A DNA stretch of 60,000 nucleotides from Adiantum capillus-veneris (taxonomy: Eukaryota > Streptophyta > Polypodiopsida > Polypodiales > Pteridaceae): contig CM043962.1 in assembly GCA_014529385.2 (NCBI GenBank), positions 54,149,905-54,209,904 on the forward strand. Reading direction: 5' to 3'. Both the position numbers and the translations under genes were made by a program. Positions 11,010 to 21,330 of the stretch are shown here, in pieces (position 1 is the first letter of the stretch; each line of letters begins with the position of its first letter). The notes under the pieces are model-generated. The model saw only the letters and a list, made by a program, of their open reading frames with translations, had not been told where the DNA came from and ran no database searches.

Positions 11010-11489
11010 ACCTTTTTCACCCAGTCAAGAATGGACATCACCATTTGGTCCTAAATACTCTACAAAGTCTAGCCCTCCATTACCAAGTCATTTGGGTCTC
11101 AAAATCCCAACCAAAGGACTCAAATTTCTCCAAGTCTGCCAAATTTTCCAAAGTTTGGCCTAAAATCTTAATCAATGATTCAAACCCCAAAATTGTTGGA
11201 CCAAAGCATCACCTTAATGTACCCAACCAGATGGTATGATCAAATCATCAAAATATGTTCCAACATGGATCGTGGTTCATGTACCTCAAAGCCAGAACTC
11301 ATATGTGATCTCTTGCCTTTGTGATTATAGTTGCCCTAGATGCACTGGTGAAGTTTGGTCAAATTTGGAGTAGTTTTGATAGAGTTATGCTCATTTCTCA
11401 TTTTATGGTGAAGGTTTGTGTTTTTCCGTTTTCCGACAAGCTTTTTGATCATTCCCTAACTCTAAAATCAGCTTGAAACCGATCTTGGG

Positions 11490-12875
11490 ATGCCCCGCAA
11501 GAAAGAAAAAAAAGAGTGGGAGGTGGCACCTTACGAGATCACTGACATCTCATCAAACGAGAAAACTCACATCACGAAATAGGAACTAGAAGCGATACTC
11601 ACAAGCATCTTCATCAGGAAATTCCAAGCGGTAGATGGAGTGATAGTCAAGGCCACCTTATTTCCAAATAATTTGTGGACGATACACCAAAAATCGGAAG
11701 TGCTAGAAGGGGTCTGATGTCTACATTTGGACAACTTCTTGAGATTACCACCATGGGGAACAGATTTCCGGAGAGCCCATGAACTAATCATATCCATTCA
11801 ATACAATGGGGAAGCAACACTAATAGACAAAGATGGGGCTACCGTCAAAGTAAACATCACCCCAAAAATCATCAACAAAGCTCTTCACTTATAGCATGGA
11901 ACCCACAATCTACTGCGCAAGACCAAAGCCATAGATAATGACAAGGCCTTCCTAAAGCAGAGGGGCTTTGATATACTACAAGACAAATTTTTCTCTATGG
12001 TTAATATCCAAACACTTCAAAGTGCAAAAGCCATCGCGATACATGGAACCAATATTGCATATGGAAATGGTCATGGCAATGGGGCTGGCAAAAAGAAGGG
12101 TGGTCCACTGCCACTTTGAAAATACATCCTTGACAATTTAGTGGAAGCAAACATCAAAGGGAGTGATAAAAGAAAAACATATATGAATGTTGGACCAATG
12201 CTGACCAGAATTTCCTACCAAGACTTAGGCATGATTGAAGAATTACCACCTGCAGAAGCATGGTTGGATTTAATTCATAAATCCAAAAGAGCGGTGAAGC
12301 TGGTGGCAGTACCATCTATAGGACAATCATCAAAGACAAATCAAACTAGTCAAAGCTCTAGAAAACATAACTCTGACAGTGAAGAGATAGAATCAGATAT
12401 GCTGCACATCTATGATGCTAAATCAAAGGAGAGAAATACTCCCTTGGAGTATCAATCTTCAAAGGAAGGAAAAGAAGACGAGTTTACAATCAGAAAAACA
12501 AGAGTAAAGGTAAGATCAACCAGGGCTACCGAAGCAATTCCCCTTACACAAGCACAAATATCTATGGAAGAGGCTCAAGCAAAAAGGGAAAGACTCCGCC
12601 AACAAAGGAATGAGGAAAAAAGAAGCCTTGGAAAGGAAGCAAACAAAGAAAGGGAGGACAAGGAGGACATGCCTCTAGAACATAGGAAGGTTGAAGCTCT
12701 AGAAAGAATCAAAGAGCGAAGAAGAAAAGAGGCATCAGAAATTTTGAATATTGCCAGCGATATGTGGAAATGCAATCAGAACGAGCTCAAATACAAGATG
12801 GAACAAAAGGAAAGAGAAGAAGCCAAGTGCCAATACGTCAATGATCTTGAATCATTTGACGAGTCTACTAATTAA
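11490..12875 (+). pseudogene. Gag-like/ORF1-like coiled-coil protein remnant
   Basis: From ATG 11490 to TAA 12875 the same frame holds about 460 codons, broken only by in-frame TAG (near 11580), TGA (near 11716), TAG (near 11893) and TGA (12117), with no frameshift. The N-terminus is basic (MPRKKEKKEWE). The middle has a compact, apparently folded segment (for example F-L-K-Q-R-G-F-D-I-L-Q-D-K-F and KTYMNVGPMLTRISYQ). The C-terminal 200 residues are highly charged (KEREDKED, EALERIKERRRKEA) and likely coiled coil. I recognise no family. Its place in retroelement DNA after a palindrome-rich leader suggests a retrotransposon gag or accessory ORF1. Confidence 0.5.
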
Positions 12876-15060
12876 GGAAGAGGAGGCGGAAAAAACTAAC
12901 AAGGTAGAAATAAATCAAGAGGAGGAAGGTGGTTTAGCTACATTTGAAAGTCATATAGAAAAAACTCCATCAACAATCAAGGAAAATGTACCTCCCTACT
13001 CAAGAATCAGTTGACCTAGAAGTTGAAAAGGAACAGAAAGAACACACCAAGGACATACTTGAACAAACAATGGACAAAGTGTTTCCAACAACACAAACAG
13101 TAGTTCAACAGGAAGAGGTCGCAATTCCAAAGATCACCAAGACTCCAACTCATCATGAAGCACAACATAAAAAAGCAAAGATAACGGAAGGAACAAAGAC
13201 AATAGAGTTTGGCACTTCCGACCAAGCTCAAGGGAAACAAAAAAAATATAAGGTCGCCTCATTCGCAGGTAGTGGTAGATGAAGGGGCACAATTGATCAG
13301 GTCCTTTGAAATTGATGCACATTTGGAACAACTCACGCTCCAATTTCAAGGTCAAAGAGCACTCTACAACCTGCGCAGGAGCTGGAAGACACCAAGAAAG
13401 AGGAAACTAAGCAGCCAAAGACAATCTAGAACTGCAACAAAGTATCGAGGAGTTACAACAGTTCAAACACAACTCCAGTCAGAACTACAGAGAGAACAAG
13501 AGAATACTGCTTATTACTACAAGGAAGTTCAAACCTTCAATGAAATAAATACAAATTTGCAGGTAGAGAAGCAATGACTAGAAGAAGAGTTGGTCAAAGA
13601 GAAGCATCAAAACGCAAAAATTGGAGAGTTGTATGTAGTGGTGAGAAAGACTCTTACACAACTCTAAGCCATGCAAGAGATGCCAACCTCAACGAGTACG
13701 TCAACTAAACCAGCTTCGTTGACACAAGAAATACAGGGTCTAAAGACTGCCCTAGCTCAAGAGCAGTACGCCAGACAAATCCTAACAGTAGGACATCGAG
13801 CTATACAAAAATCTAAAGATGAGGAGATTGAACAACTACAAAAATAACTTTCCAAAGCAAGGGGGTACATGGCTGCTCAGGGCGCGACACATTGGGTGAC
13901 ATTACAACAAAAAAGAACAGACCATAAACACAATGCAAGCACGGCCAATCCCTCTAAAAGTCTCTTACACAACATGACAGGGCCATGTGACACTAGAAAC
14001 TCACTACAGAGATTTTCCCAATACGAGCACAGAAACAAAGTTGCATGAGTTTGAAGATCCAGCCAATACACAAATCACCAAAACTACGAAAGATAATATC
14101 GGTGGATATCAGAAGTAATCGATCCTTCAAACAAAGAATATCTGCAATATGAACTCAAGGTGTTGGAATCAGTTGCCCTTCTCATGATTACACTTGATGA
14201 AGTGATGAAGAATCTAGGGAATGAAATGATTGCACTTCCATTGATGAGGCAAGAGGCTCTCTTATGAAAGAGAAAAATGTTGACTACCATAGAGCCCAAT
14301 CACAAAGGTGACTACAGGGATGTTCCTGTAACTGTTGTACAAGTACAAAAAATGATTTATAATGAGCCCACTTGACAAAAGAAATGGTTCGCCAATAGAT
14401 GAAACATATTACAAGAATGACCCACAGTATCTCCAGATCGACCTGACCTATTGTCCCATCAACAAAAGGCGATCCTCGGATAGTTTCTATTCCTAGAAAA
14501 GCAAAAGACCCACATTGCTCAACTACCCCATAATAACAAAGCCAATCAATAATCTCTTCCCTTCAAAGAAATATATGATTCACACACTCAAAGGAGCCAT
14601 TAACATAATGAAGGAGGTGCCAGATCTCGCATGCCAAATGCTTGTGAAAATTGCCAAAATGCTAATCACCTACATCACAACGTTTAATGATATTGAAGTA
14701 GCAGAGCACCCCTAGAAGGTGTTTGTTGGAAGGAACTAGAGGCTTATGCTGGAATCTGGAAACTAAATTTCCTAGTAGAAACATCATCATGGGATTGAAT
14801 GCAAGAGTCATGTTTTTGCCCTAACGCTACATGCAAACCTTCGTGGAGGCATTCTTGACCGGATTTTTTGAAGTTGACTCCTCAATATTCAATCCCTTGA
14901 CAAAGGAATTGCCTCCTCGGCATATTGCATATCAGAGCACTCTCAATAATACCCATTCAGAGAACTGGCAATAAAGATCGAGATCAAAGCACGGGCAGAG
15001 AAATTTGAGTGACTCATACGGAAGCTAGAAAAAAGAATGACGAACTAATAAATACTACAG
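12876..15060 (+). pseudogene. Continuation of the gag-like frame, heavily decayed
   Basis: Charged, Gln/Glu/Lys-rich segments continue in shifted frames: 12986-13282, 13209-13577, about 13580-14050 with LKTALAQEQYARQIL, and a more hydrophobic one at 14515-14715 with INNLFPSKKYMIHTLKGAI and LACQMLVKIAKMLITYITTF. The coiled-coil character and the end of recognisable coding just before the copia insertion suggest one original gene of roughly 1150 codons. No conserved enzyme motif is seen. Confidence 0.45.
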
Positions 15061-15085
15061 TCATTGGCTCATCAATAGATGTAGT

Positions 15086-15090
15086 TGCAC
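15086..15090 (+). repeat. Target-site duplication of the copia element (TGCAC), left
   Basis: TGCAC directly precedes the LTR and is repeated exactly at 20289-20293 after the other LTR. Confidence 0.95.
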
Positions 15091-15375
15091 TGTTGAAGAT
15101 GATGAAACAGGAAACAGAAGGAAGACAGCAACTCAGAGTAGGAAGAAGATGGAGAAGGAGAAGACACAGAGCTTGTGTACGAGATCTCTGTAGTCTCTCT
15201 CTTTGTATTGGAATAATAATAATAATGTGTATACAAACTCAGAGCTACAAAGCTTATATGAAACCCTAAGAGATAAGGTGTCCTTTCACACCAGATGTCC
15301 AGGGGGAAAAACCCAGTGGGAGAAAAGTGCCCCTGGTGAAGCGCGTATACACACTAACACTACTACATGTCTACA
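15091..15375 (-). repeat. Copia 3' LTR
   Basis: The 285-bp repeat starts TGTTGAAGATGATG and ends ACATGTCTACA on the plus strand, with TG...CA ends. It contains a short (TAA)n run (AATAATAATAATAATG). No difference from 20004-20288 was seen when the two were read side by side. Confidence 0.95.
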
Positions 15376-15390
15376 AATCCCCCCTGTAGT
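15376..15390 (-). other. Copia polypurine tract
   Basis: On the minus strand this reads ACTACAGGGGGGATT directly before the 3' LTR, the expected plus-strand primer site. Confidence 0.75.
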
Positions 15391-15422
15391 GATAGTGTGA
15401 ATCCGTACAAGGTAGCAGATCA

Positions 15423-18400
15423 TCATGTGTATGAGAGTAAGCCCAAAGCTTTTCGGAAAGCTTCAAACTTTTCTCGTGATAACGCCTTCGTAAATAGATC
15501 TGCAATGTTATCCTGTGTAGGACAGTAAGTTAGTGTGATCTCCCCTGCATGTAGCCTTTCCCTGACATAGTGGTAGTGAACCTCTATGTGCTTTGTTCTT
15601 GCATGAAATACTGGATTCCTTGCAACTGCCATAGCACTCTGACTGTCAGTGAAAATGGTAGTGGGTGCCTGTTGACACTCACAAAGATCTGCCAATAACC
15701 TGCGTATCCATACACAATCAACTGTTGCCGTGAAAGCTGCCCTGTACTCAGCTTCACAAGTTGATGTAGCCACTGTGGGTTGCTTCTTGCTTAGCCAAGA
15801 TATACATGCATTTCCCAAGAAAAAACAATTGCCACTTGTGGAATGTCGTGTGTCAAAATCACCAGCCCAATCTGAATCGCTGTAACCAAGAAGCTGCATA
15901 GAACTGTGCTTTCCATACATATCCCCCCTTGGAAAGAACATGGCAAGATTAGGGGTACCTGAAAGGTAACGAAGTATGCGCTTCACAGCCTGCCAATGAT
16001 GCATACCTGGGCTGTGCATAAATCTGCTTGCTTGTGAAACCCCAAATTGAATGTCTGGACGAGTGTTGCCTGCCAAATATATCAAGCAACCAACCGCTGC
16101 TGCATAAGTATGTACATCAAAAGTTTCTCCAGCATCATGCATGCTCAACTTTGATCCAGTTTCTACGGGTGTAGAGATTGGCTTACAATTTTGCATACCA
16201 AACTTGTCCAAAATTTTATGCAAATATTTTGCCTGCAACATGTATATGCCATCCTTTGATTGCACAAACTGAATACCCAAGTAATAATGTAGCAAACCAA
16301 GATCAGACATCTCAAAGGTTTTTCTCAAAGCATCTTTAAACGCTTCAATTTCATCTGCAGTATTGCCTGTAAGAAGCATATCATCCACATAAAGTGTTAG
16401 CATAATGAGAACTCCATCTCTCTTTTTGACATACAAAGTACTTTCTGTTGGACTATTCTGAAATCCCTGGCCAATCAAATAAGTATGTATTTTCTCATAC
16501 CATGCTCTTGGAGCCTGTTTGAGACCATACAAAGCTTTACGCAATCTACATACCTTTTGCTCTTGACCTTTTACAACAAAACCACTTGGTTGACTTACAT
16601 AAACTTCTTCCTGCAAATCACCATTCAAAAAAGCAGTTTTGATATCCAACTGATGCACTTTCCAACCATGATGAGCAGCAATTGCAACTAGTGATCTAAC
16701 TGTGGACGCACGAGAAGTAGGAGCAAAGGTTTCATCATAATCTATGCCTTTCTGTTGCGCATAGCCTTTTGCCACAAGCCTTGCTTTGTACCTGTCAACA
16801 GTACCATCTTGTTTCCTTTTTACCTTAAAAACCCACTTTGTACCAATAGGCTTTTTACCTGTAGGCAAGTCCACTAGATCCCATGTATGATTCTTATGAA
16901 TAGAATCAATTTCTTGCTGCATAGCATCTTTCCACTGAACACACTCTAAAGCTTGTTCAAATGAATCAGGCTCATCTGCATCACAAAGAGTACTAAAGCA
17001 AGCCAAATCTACTTGCTCTCTGCCAAAAGTAGTACCAGCACGTGTTTTTCGTGGCAACGGTGCATCCAACTTGCTATCCTGCAAAGTTTTCTGAACCCAT
17101 TTAGGCAAGGTTCTTTCTTCCCTGAGAACTTCTTGCTCTTCACGCACAATTTCCTCTACATCATGAGGTGTCACATGCTGATCAAAAGATTGATCAAGAT
17201 TATCAACCTGTTGTGATTCTTGATTCTCCACAAAAGAAGGAAGCAAACCTTCAAATACATCATGTGTCTGCATATGAGGTACATCAAAAGCAACCATAGG
17301 TTGAGCAGTAGTTTCTGCAAAAATTACATCACGACTTTCAAAAATCTTGTTTGTAGCAGGATTGTAAAGTCTATAACCTTTACTTCCACTACTGTACCCC
17401 ACAAATATACATTTGATTGCCTTATCATCAAGCTTCCCACGTAACTGCTGAGGGATGTGAGCATAAGCAAGACAACCAAAAACACGAAGATAACTGACTG
17501 AAGGTTTTTTGTCATACCAAGCTTCATATGCAGTAATGGTCTTCAAGGCACGAGTAGGACACCTGTTCAAAACATGTGCTGCACAAGCAACTGCCTCCAT
17601 CCATAGTTTATGAGGCAAACTCTTAGCCTTGAGCATACATCTAGCTGTCTCCATTAAAGACCTGTTCTTCCTTTCTGCAACACCATTCTGTTGTGGTGTG
17701 TATGGCATAGTGCATTGGTGTTTAATGCCTTTCTTTCCCAAAAAATCCTTAAATGCACCTGACATGTATTCACCTCCTCGATCGGTACGAAGAGTTTGTA
17801 CTTTGCAACCTGTTTCATTTTCAACCATGGCGACATAATGTTGAAAAACTGCAAACACATCTGACTTTGCTTTGAGTGGATACACCCAACAAAACCTGGA
17901 AAAGTCATCAATGAAGGTCACAAAATAAAGGCTGTTTCCTATAGATGGCGTCCTCATAGGACCACATACATCACTGTGTACAAGCTGCAACTTTCGTGTC
18001 GCTCTAACTGAACCATCCTGCGAAAATGCAAATCTGTGCATCTTTCCAAGAACGCAACCTTCACATACATGTCTTGGTGGCATCTCCAATAAGGACAAAT
18101 CATGCACCATATTATGACGTTGTAAAGTCATCAAACTGCCATAACTAACATGCCCAAATCTAGCATGCCACAACTCAGCATCCTGCATGGCCTGAGTCTT
18201 TGTTTCTGCAATACATACCTGAATCTGCTTTTCATAACGATCTAGCACAAATAGTCCATTTTCCAGCGTACCTGTAGTGATAAGAGAATAACCATTCTCT
18301 CGATCTCGTACAACACATCTGTCATCCTCAAAAATGACCCGAAGACCATTTTTTGCAAGAGAGGATACAGACAACAAATTCTTCTTGATCCCTGGAACAT

Positions 18401-19619
18401 ATAAGACATCTGGCAAGCATAAATCTGAACCATCTGAAATGGTAATCAAAATCTTACCAACGCCTTTGATTGGATAAGAAGCATTATTTGCACATGTCAC
18501 CTTCTTTCCTGCTGGAGCTGCATCCAATGAACAAAACAAATCCTTCCTTGAAGTAATATGCCTGGATGCACCACTATCAAAGTACCAAATCATTTGTGTC
18601 TTGTCAACACTGTAAGCAGAAAAATTTGAACATACTACAAAAGCATAAGAATCCTGCACAAAGTTTGCAGACTCTTCTTTAGCTGTAGAAGAATCACCAG
18701 AAGCTGAAACAACCAAACTTGACTCTTTCTTCTTTTCTTTAGCAATTCGCTTTTTACACTCACTAATGTAGTGACCAGGTTTCTTGCAGTAGTGACATTT
18801 ACCTTTCTTCTTGGACTTGTCGGAATCACCTTTAGACTTCTCTGAAGATTGTCCTGCACTAGACTTGGAGTGATGAGCACTCTCTTTACCCCTGTTTTTG
18901 TTCTGTACAACAAGAGCATGATCCATACCATCCACCTGTAAAGACTTGTTCTTACGTGATTGATCCTCCTGCAATAGCAAAGCCACTAACTCTTCAAAAT
19001 GAAGAGGGTCAGGATTAGCTCGCAAAGACAGAGTCAAAGAAGTCTGAAAAGTCAAATAAGATGGTGGTAGTGAATTGAGTGTTTTGGAAACCAAGTCCTT
19101 CTCTGGAATCACTTCATCAATGCTAAGCAATTGCTCTTTAAGATCCCTGATTTTTGTAAGATGCTCGACAATATCGTCACCTTCGTCCATCTGTATTTTG
19201 TCAAGTTGTTTCTTCAAAAACTCTATTCTGGCAGCGTTTCTTCCTCCAAACATAGCTTGCAGAGTGTTCCAAGCATGCTCAGAAGTTCTGCAAGATCTGA
19301 TATGTGGTGTGATTGTCCTCTTTATGGTTAAGGCAATCACAGCCATAGCCTGTGCATCTTTAGTATCCCATCTCTTTTGCTCTGGAGTGACTTGTGAGGG
19401 TCCTGCACCAAAAGCTGCACCACGACCAGGCGTGGCAGGTGCAATGCTACCTGGACGAACTTCATCTCCAGATACGTAATCCCACAATCCTTTACCAACC
19501 AAAACATTTTTGGCCATAAAAGACCAAAGAGAATAGTTGGTACCATCCAATTTGTCTTCGGATGTAAACGCACCAAAAATCTCTTTCTCCGTAGATTGAG
19601 CCATACTGTAGATGCACAC
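15423..19619 (-). CDS. Ty1/copia gag-pol polyprotein, full length
   Basis: The uninterrupted frame has 1398 codons. The likely start is the second Met (MAQSTEKEIFG, codon at 19602-19604), because the first five residues lie in the leader. Domain order by approximate residue: UBN2-type gag 20-250; CCHC zinc knuckle CHYCKKPGHYISEC about 280; protease with D-S-G-A-S-R-H about 350; GAG-pre-integrase with H-x3-H and C-x2-C (LWHARFGHVS, CEGCVLGK) about 485-530; integrase core with D (VHSDVCGP), D (RTDRGGEY) and E (NGVAERKNR) about 550-680; RT with K-A-R-L-V-A-K-G and the catalytic YVDDMLLTG about 940-1130; RNase H with Y-S-D-S-D-W-A-G and C-E-A-E-Y about 1250-1380. All catalytic residues are present. 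The single polyprotein would be processed by its own protease in virus-like particles. Confidence 0.97.
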   Translation of the reverse strand: MCIYSMAQSTEKEIFGAFTSEDKLDGTNYSLWSFMAKNVLVGKGLWDYVSGDEVRPGSIAPATPGRGAAFGAGPSQVTPEQKRWDTKDAQAMAVIALTIKRTITPHIRSCRTSEHAWNTLQAMFGGRNAARIEFLKKQLDKIQMDEGDDIVEHLTKIRDLKEQLLSIDEVIPEKDLVSKTLNSLPPSYLTFQTSLTLSLRANPDPLHFEELVALLLQEDQSRKNKSLQVDGMDHALVVQNKNRGKESAHHSKSSAGQSSEKSKGDSDKSKKKGKCHYCKKPGHYISECKKRIAKEKKKESSLVVSASGDSSTAKEESANFVQDSYAFVVCSNFSAYSVDKTQMIWYFDSGASRHITSRKDLFCSLDAAPAGKKVTCANNASYPIKGVGKILITISDGSDLCLPDVLYVPGIKKNLLSVSSLAKNGLRVIFEDDRCVVRDRENGYSLITTGTLENGLFVLDRYEKQIQVCIAETKTQAMQDAELWHARFGHVSYGSLMTLQRHNMVHDLSLLEMPPRHVCEGCVLGKMHRFAFSQDGSVRATRKLQLVHSDVCGPMRTPSIGNSLYFVTFIDDFSRFCWVYPLKAKSDVFAVFQHYVAMVENETGCKVQTLRTDRGGEYMSGAFKDFLGKKGIKHQCTMPYTPQQNGVAERKNRSLMETARCMLKAKSLPHKLWMEAVACAAHVLNRCPTRALKTITAYEAWYDKKPSVSYLRVFGCLAYAHIPQQLRGKLDDKAIKCIFVGYSSGSKGYRLYNPATNKIFESRDVIFAETTAQPMVAFDVPHMQTHDVFEGLLPSFVENQESQQVDNLDQSFDQHVTPHDVEEIVREEQEVLREERTLPKWVQKTLQDSKLDAPLPRKTRAGTTFGREQVDLACFSTLCDADEPDSFEQALECVQWKDAMQQEIDSIHKNHTWDLVDLPTGKKPIGTKWVFKVKRKQDGTVDRYKARLVAKGYAQQKGIDYDETFAPTSRASTVRSLVAIAAHHGWKVHQLDIKTAFLNGDLQEEVYVSQPSGFVVKGQEQKVCRLRKALYGLKQAPRAWYEKIHTYLIGQGFQNSPTESTLYVKKRDGVLIMLTLYVDDMLLTGNTADEIEAFKDALRKTFEMSDLGLLHYYLGIQFVQSKDGIYMLQAKYLHKILDKFGMQNCKPISTPVETGSKLSMHDAGETFDVHTYAAAVGCLIYLAGNTRPDIQFGVSQASRFMHSPGMHHWQAVKRILRYLSGTPNLAMFFPRGDMYGKHSSMQLLGYSDSDWAGDFDTRHSTSGNCFFLGNACISWLSKKQPTVATSTCEAEYRAAFTATVDCVWIRRLLADLCECQQAPTTIFTDSQSAMAVARNPVFHARTKHIEVHYHYVRERLHAGEITLTYCPTQDNIADLFTKALSREKFEAFRKALGLLSYT

Positions 19620-19989
19620 AAGAGAGCAAAAGAACCTCCAAGAGATTCACAAATCTCCTCTCCAATCCAAGCAAAACTCTACACAAAATCTCAGCACAAA
19701 GCTAAGACAAGCTGCTTCCCAAAAGAACTGTTTACCTGAAGAAAATCTGTCAGAAAGCACACCCTCTTGATCTAAACGCCTCGGAAAAGTAACTTCTGCT
19801 ACGCTGCTCAGAACGAAATTCTGAGGGCTCGAACGGCTTCGAAAGGGGGGTAAAACCCCAGGTCGCCTGATCAGAATACTCCCGGAACGTCGAGGATGCT
19901 CCCACGAACAAATTTTCCGAAAACTGCCTGAAAACTGCGATTGCGCGCGCGGACGCGAAAACGCAAGTAGAGGCTCTGGAAATCACCTT

Positions 19990-20001
19990 GCTCTGATACC
20001 A
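19990..20001 (-). other. Copia primer-binding site (initiator tRNA-Met)
   Basis: On the minus strand TGGTATCAGAGC starts two bases after the 5' LTR. It is complementary to the 3' end of plant initiator tRNA-Met, the usual primer of plant copia elements. Confidence 0.92.
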
Positions 20002-20003
20002 AT

Positions 20004-20288
20004 TGTTGAAGATGATGAAACAGGAAACAGAAGGAAGACAGCAACTCAGAGTAGGAAGAAGATGGAGAAGGAGAAGACACAGAGCTTGTGTACGAGATCT
20101 CTGTAGTCTCTCTCTTTGTATTGGAATAATAATAATAATGTGTATACAAACTCAGAGCTACAAAGCTTATATGAAACCCTAAGAGATAAGGTGTCCTTTC
20201 ACACCAGATGTCCAGGGGGAAAAACCCAGTGGGAGAAAAGTGCCCCTGGTGAAGCGCGTATACACACTAACACTACTACATGTCTACA
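20004..20288 (-). repeat. Copia 5' LTR
   Basis: This is the 285-bp partner of 15091-15375 with the same ends and no seen difference. It carries the element's promoter in minus orientation. Confidence 0.95.
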
Positions 20289-21330
20289 TGCACGAGGACG
20301 TGTAATGAATAGGAAGAGGGGAATGTTTGGTGGATGCAGTGGACCATCACCTAAAGAGCTGGCTACATGCCACACTTCGCTATATTCAATCCTTTTTTTT
20401 TCAAAAGAAGCCTTGTAATTATGCTAGTAATGATTCTTGAAGTGTAATCTAGCCCATTATTCTCTATTGTCCGCTCAGAACCTACGAGCTTTGTAAAGTG
20501 GCCAATGGTTGTGGGAAAGGATCCCAAGTTTTTGAGTCAAAACCCTTAGTTTGAAAGGGAACAACATCATTATCTAAAAGTATCTTTGGACGTCGACTGC
20601 TCCAAGAATACTACAATTTGTAATCAATCTTTCTCTTTGACTGGTAAACAGAATTCCATTTCGTTTAGTGCATTCTGCTCCTTATCTCTTGCTCTTTAAT
20701 CCAAGTGTAACCATTTTCATTTTTTTCGGGTTTTCAACAACCGGTTTGTGAGCTAAATGCATGGATTTGAGTGCTAAAATGGTTATATTTTGATGTTTTG
20801 ACCTCAGAAGAGTGTTTCTATACTATAGAGCTACCTTTCTGAATAGTTCTGCTAAAGTTTTTTGCACATTTTTTGGGACGGATTGGGATTTTAGTACCGT
20901 CCTGGATGACCACAGGACTTGGTAGGATTATGCCTTTAGGTGTTGTAATACTCCTCCTTAAGTTTCGTTGCAATTTGAAATTGTTTGGATACCAAAAAGG
21001 CATGATGACCTAGAGCGATGATGTTGGACATAGACTGGTTTTTGGACTAGAGAGTGATAGATTTTCTAAAGGTAGTTAATCGCGTAGTTCTGTAGGCTCA
21101 CTTCTTGAGACTAACAATCTCAAAGAGTCTGTGTCCCATCCCGAGTCACATCTCCCTGAGTATTGACATATGTTCGTGCCAGATAGCTATGCTTTAGACA
21201 TCCGTCGCGGCAACCTGCTAACAATGAGGCATACTCCAAAGTGCATAGCCATGTAAAAATGAGATATCCTTCTCATTCCATTGTTGGTAGTGTGTCTTTA
21301 ATCTCCACACCCAGTTCTCCTCTTTCTGGT
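20289..21330. other. Unassigned sequence right of the copia element
   Basis: It starts with the right TGCAC duplication and continues whatever the copia element interrupted. No open frame exceeds about 65 codons apart from the one crossing the LTR edge. The last 150 bp may already belong to the decayed chromovirus pol that becomes recognisable at 21340. Confidence 0.4.

Larger units (their letters stand above)
9880..11489. other. AT-rich region with dispersed palindromes (candidate LTR/leader)
   Basis: No convincing coding sequence lies here. The stretch carries at least six copies of a palindrome with consensus ACATGGATYGCRATCCATGT (listed separately) and ends immediately before a start codon at 11490 that opens a gag-like frame. 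It could be the LTR or untranslated leader of that element. Confidence 0.45.
15091..20288 (-). mobile_element. Intact Ty1/copia LTR retrotransposon
   Basis: A 5198-bp element lies in minus orientation. It has two 285-bp LTRs that appear identical base for base, an exact 5-bp TSD (TGCAC), a PBS matching initiator tRNA-Met, a purine tract before the 3' LTR, and one uninterrupted 1398-codon gag-pol frame in copia order (gag, protease, integrase, RT, RNase H). Everything needed for autonomous movement is present. Identical LTRs indicate very recent insertion. It sits at the end of the decayed gag-like sequence and is the youngest recognisable event in the window. Confidence 0.97.

Noticed and set aside
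15423-19619. Plus-strand frames inside the copia element (for example 19075-19479)
   Set aside because: Antisense shadows of the intact minus-strand polyprotein.
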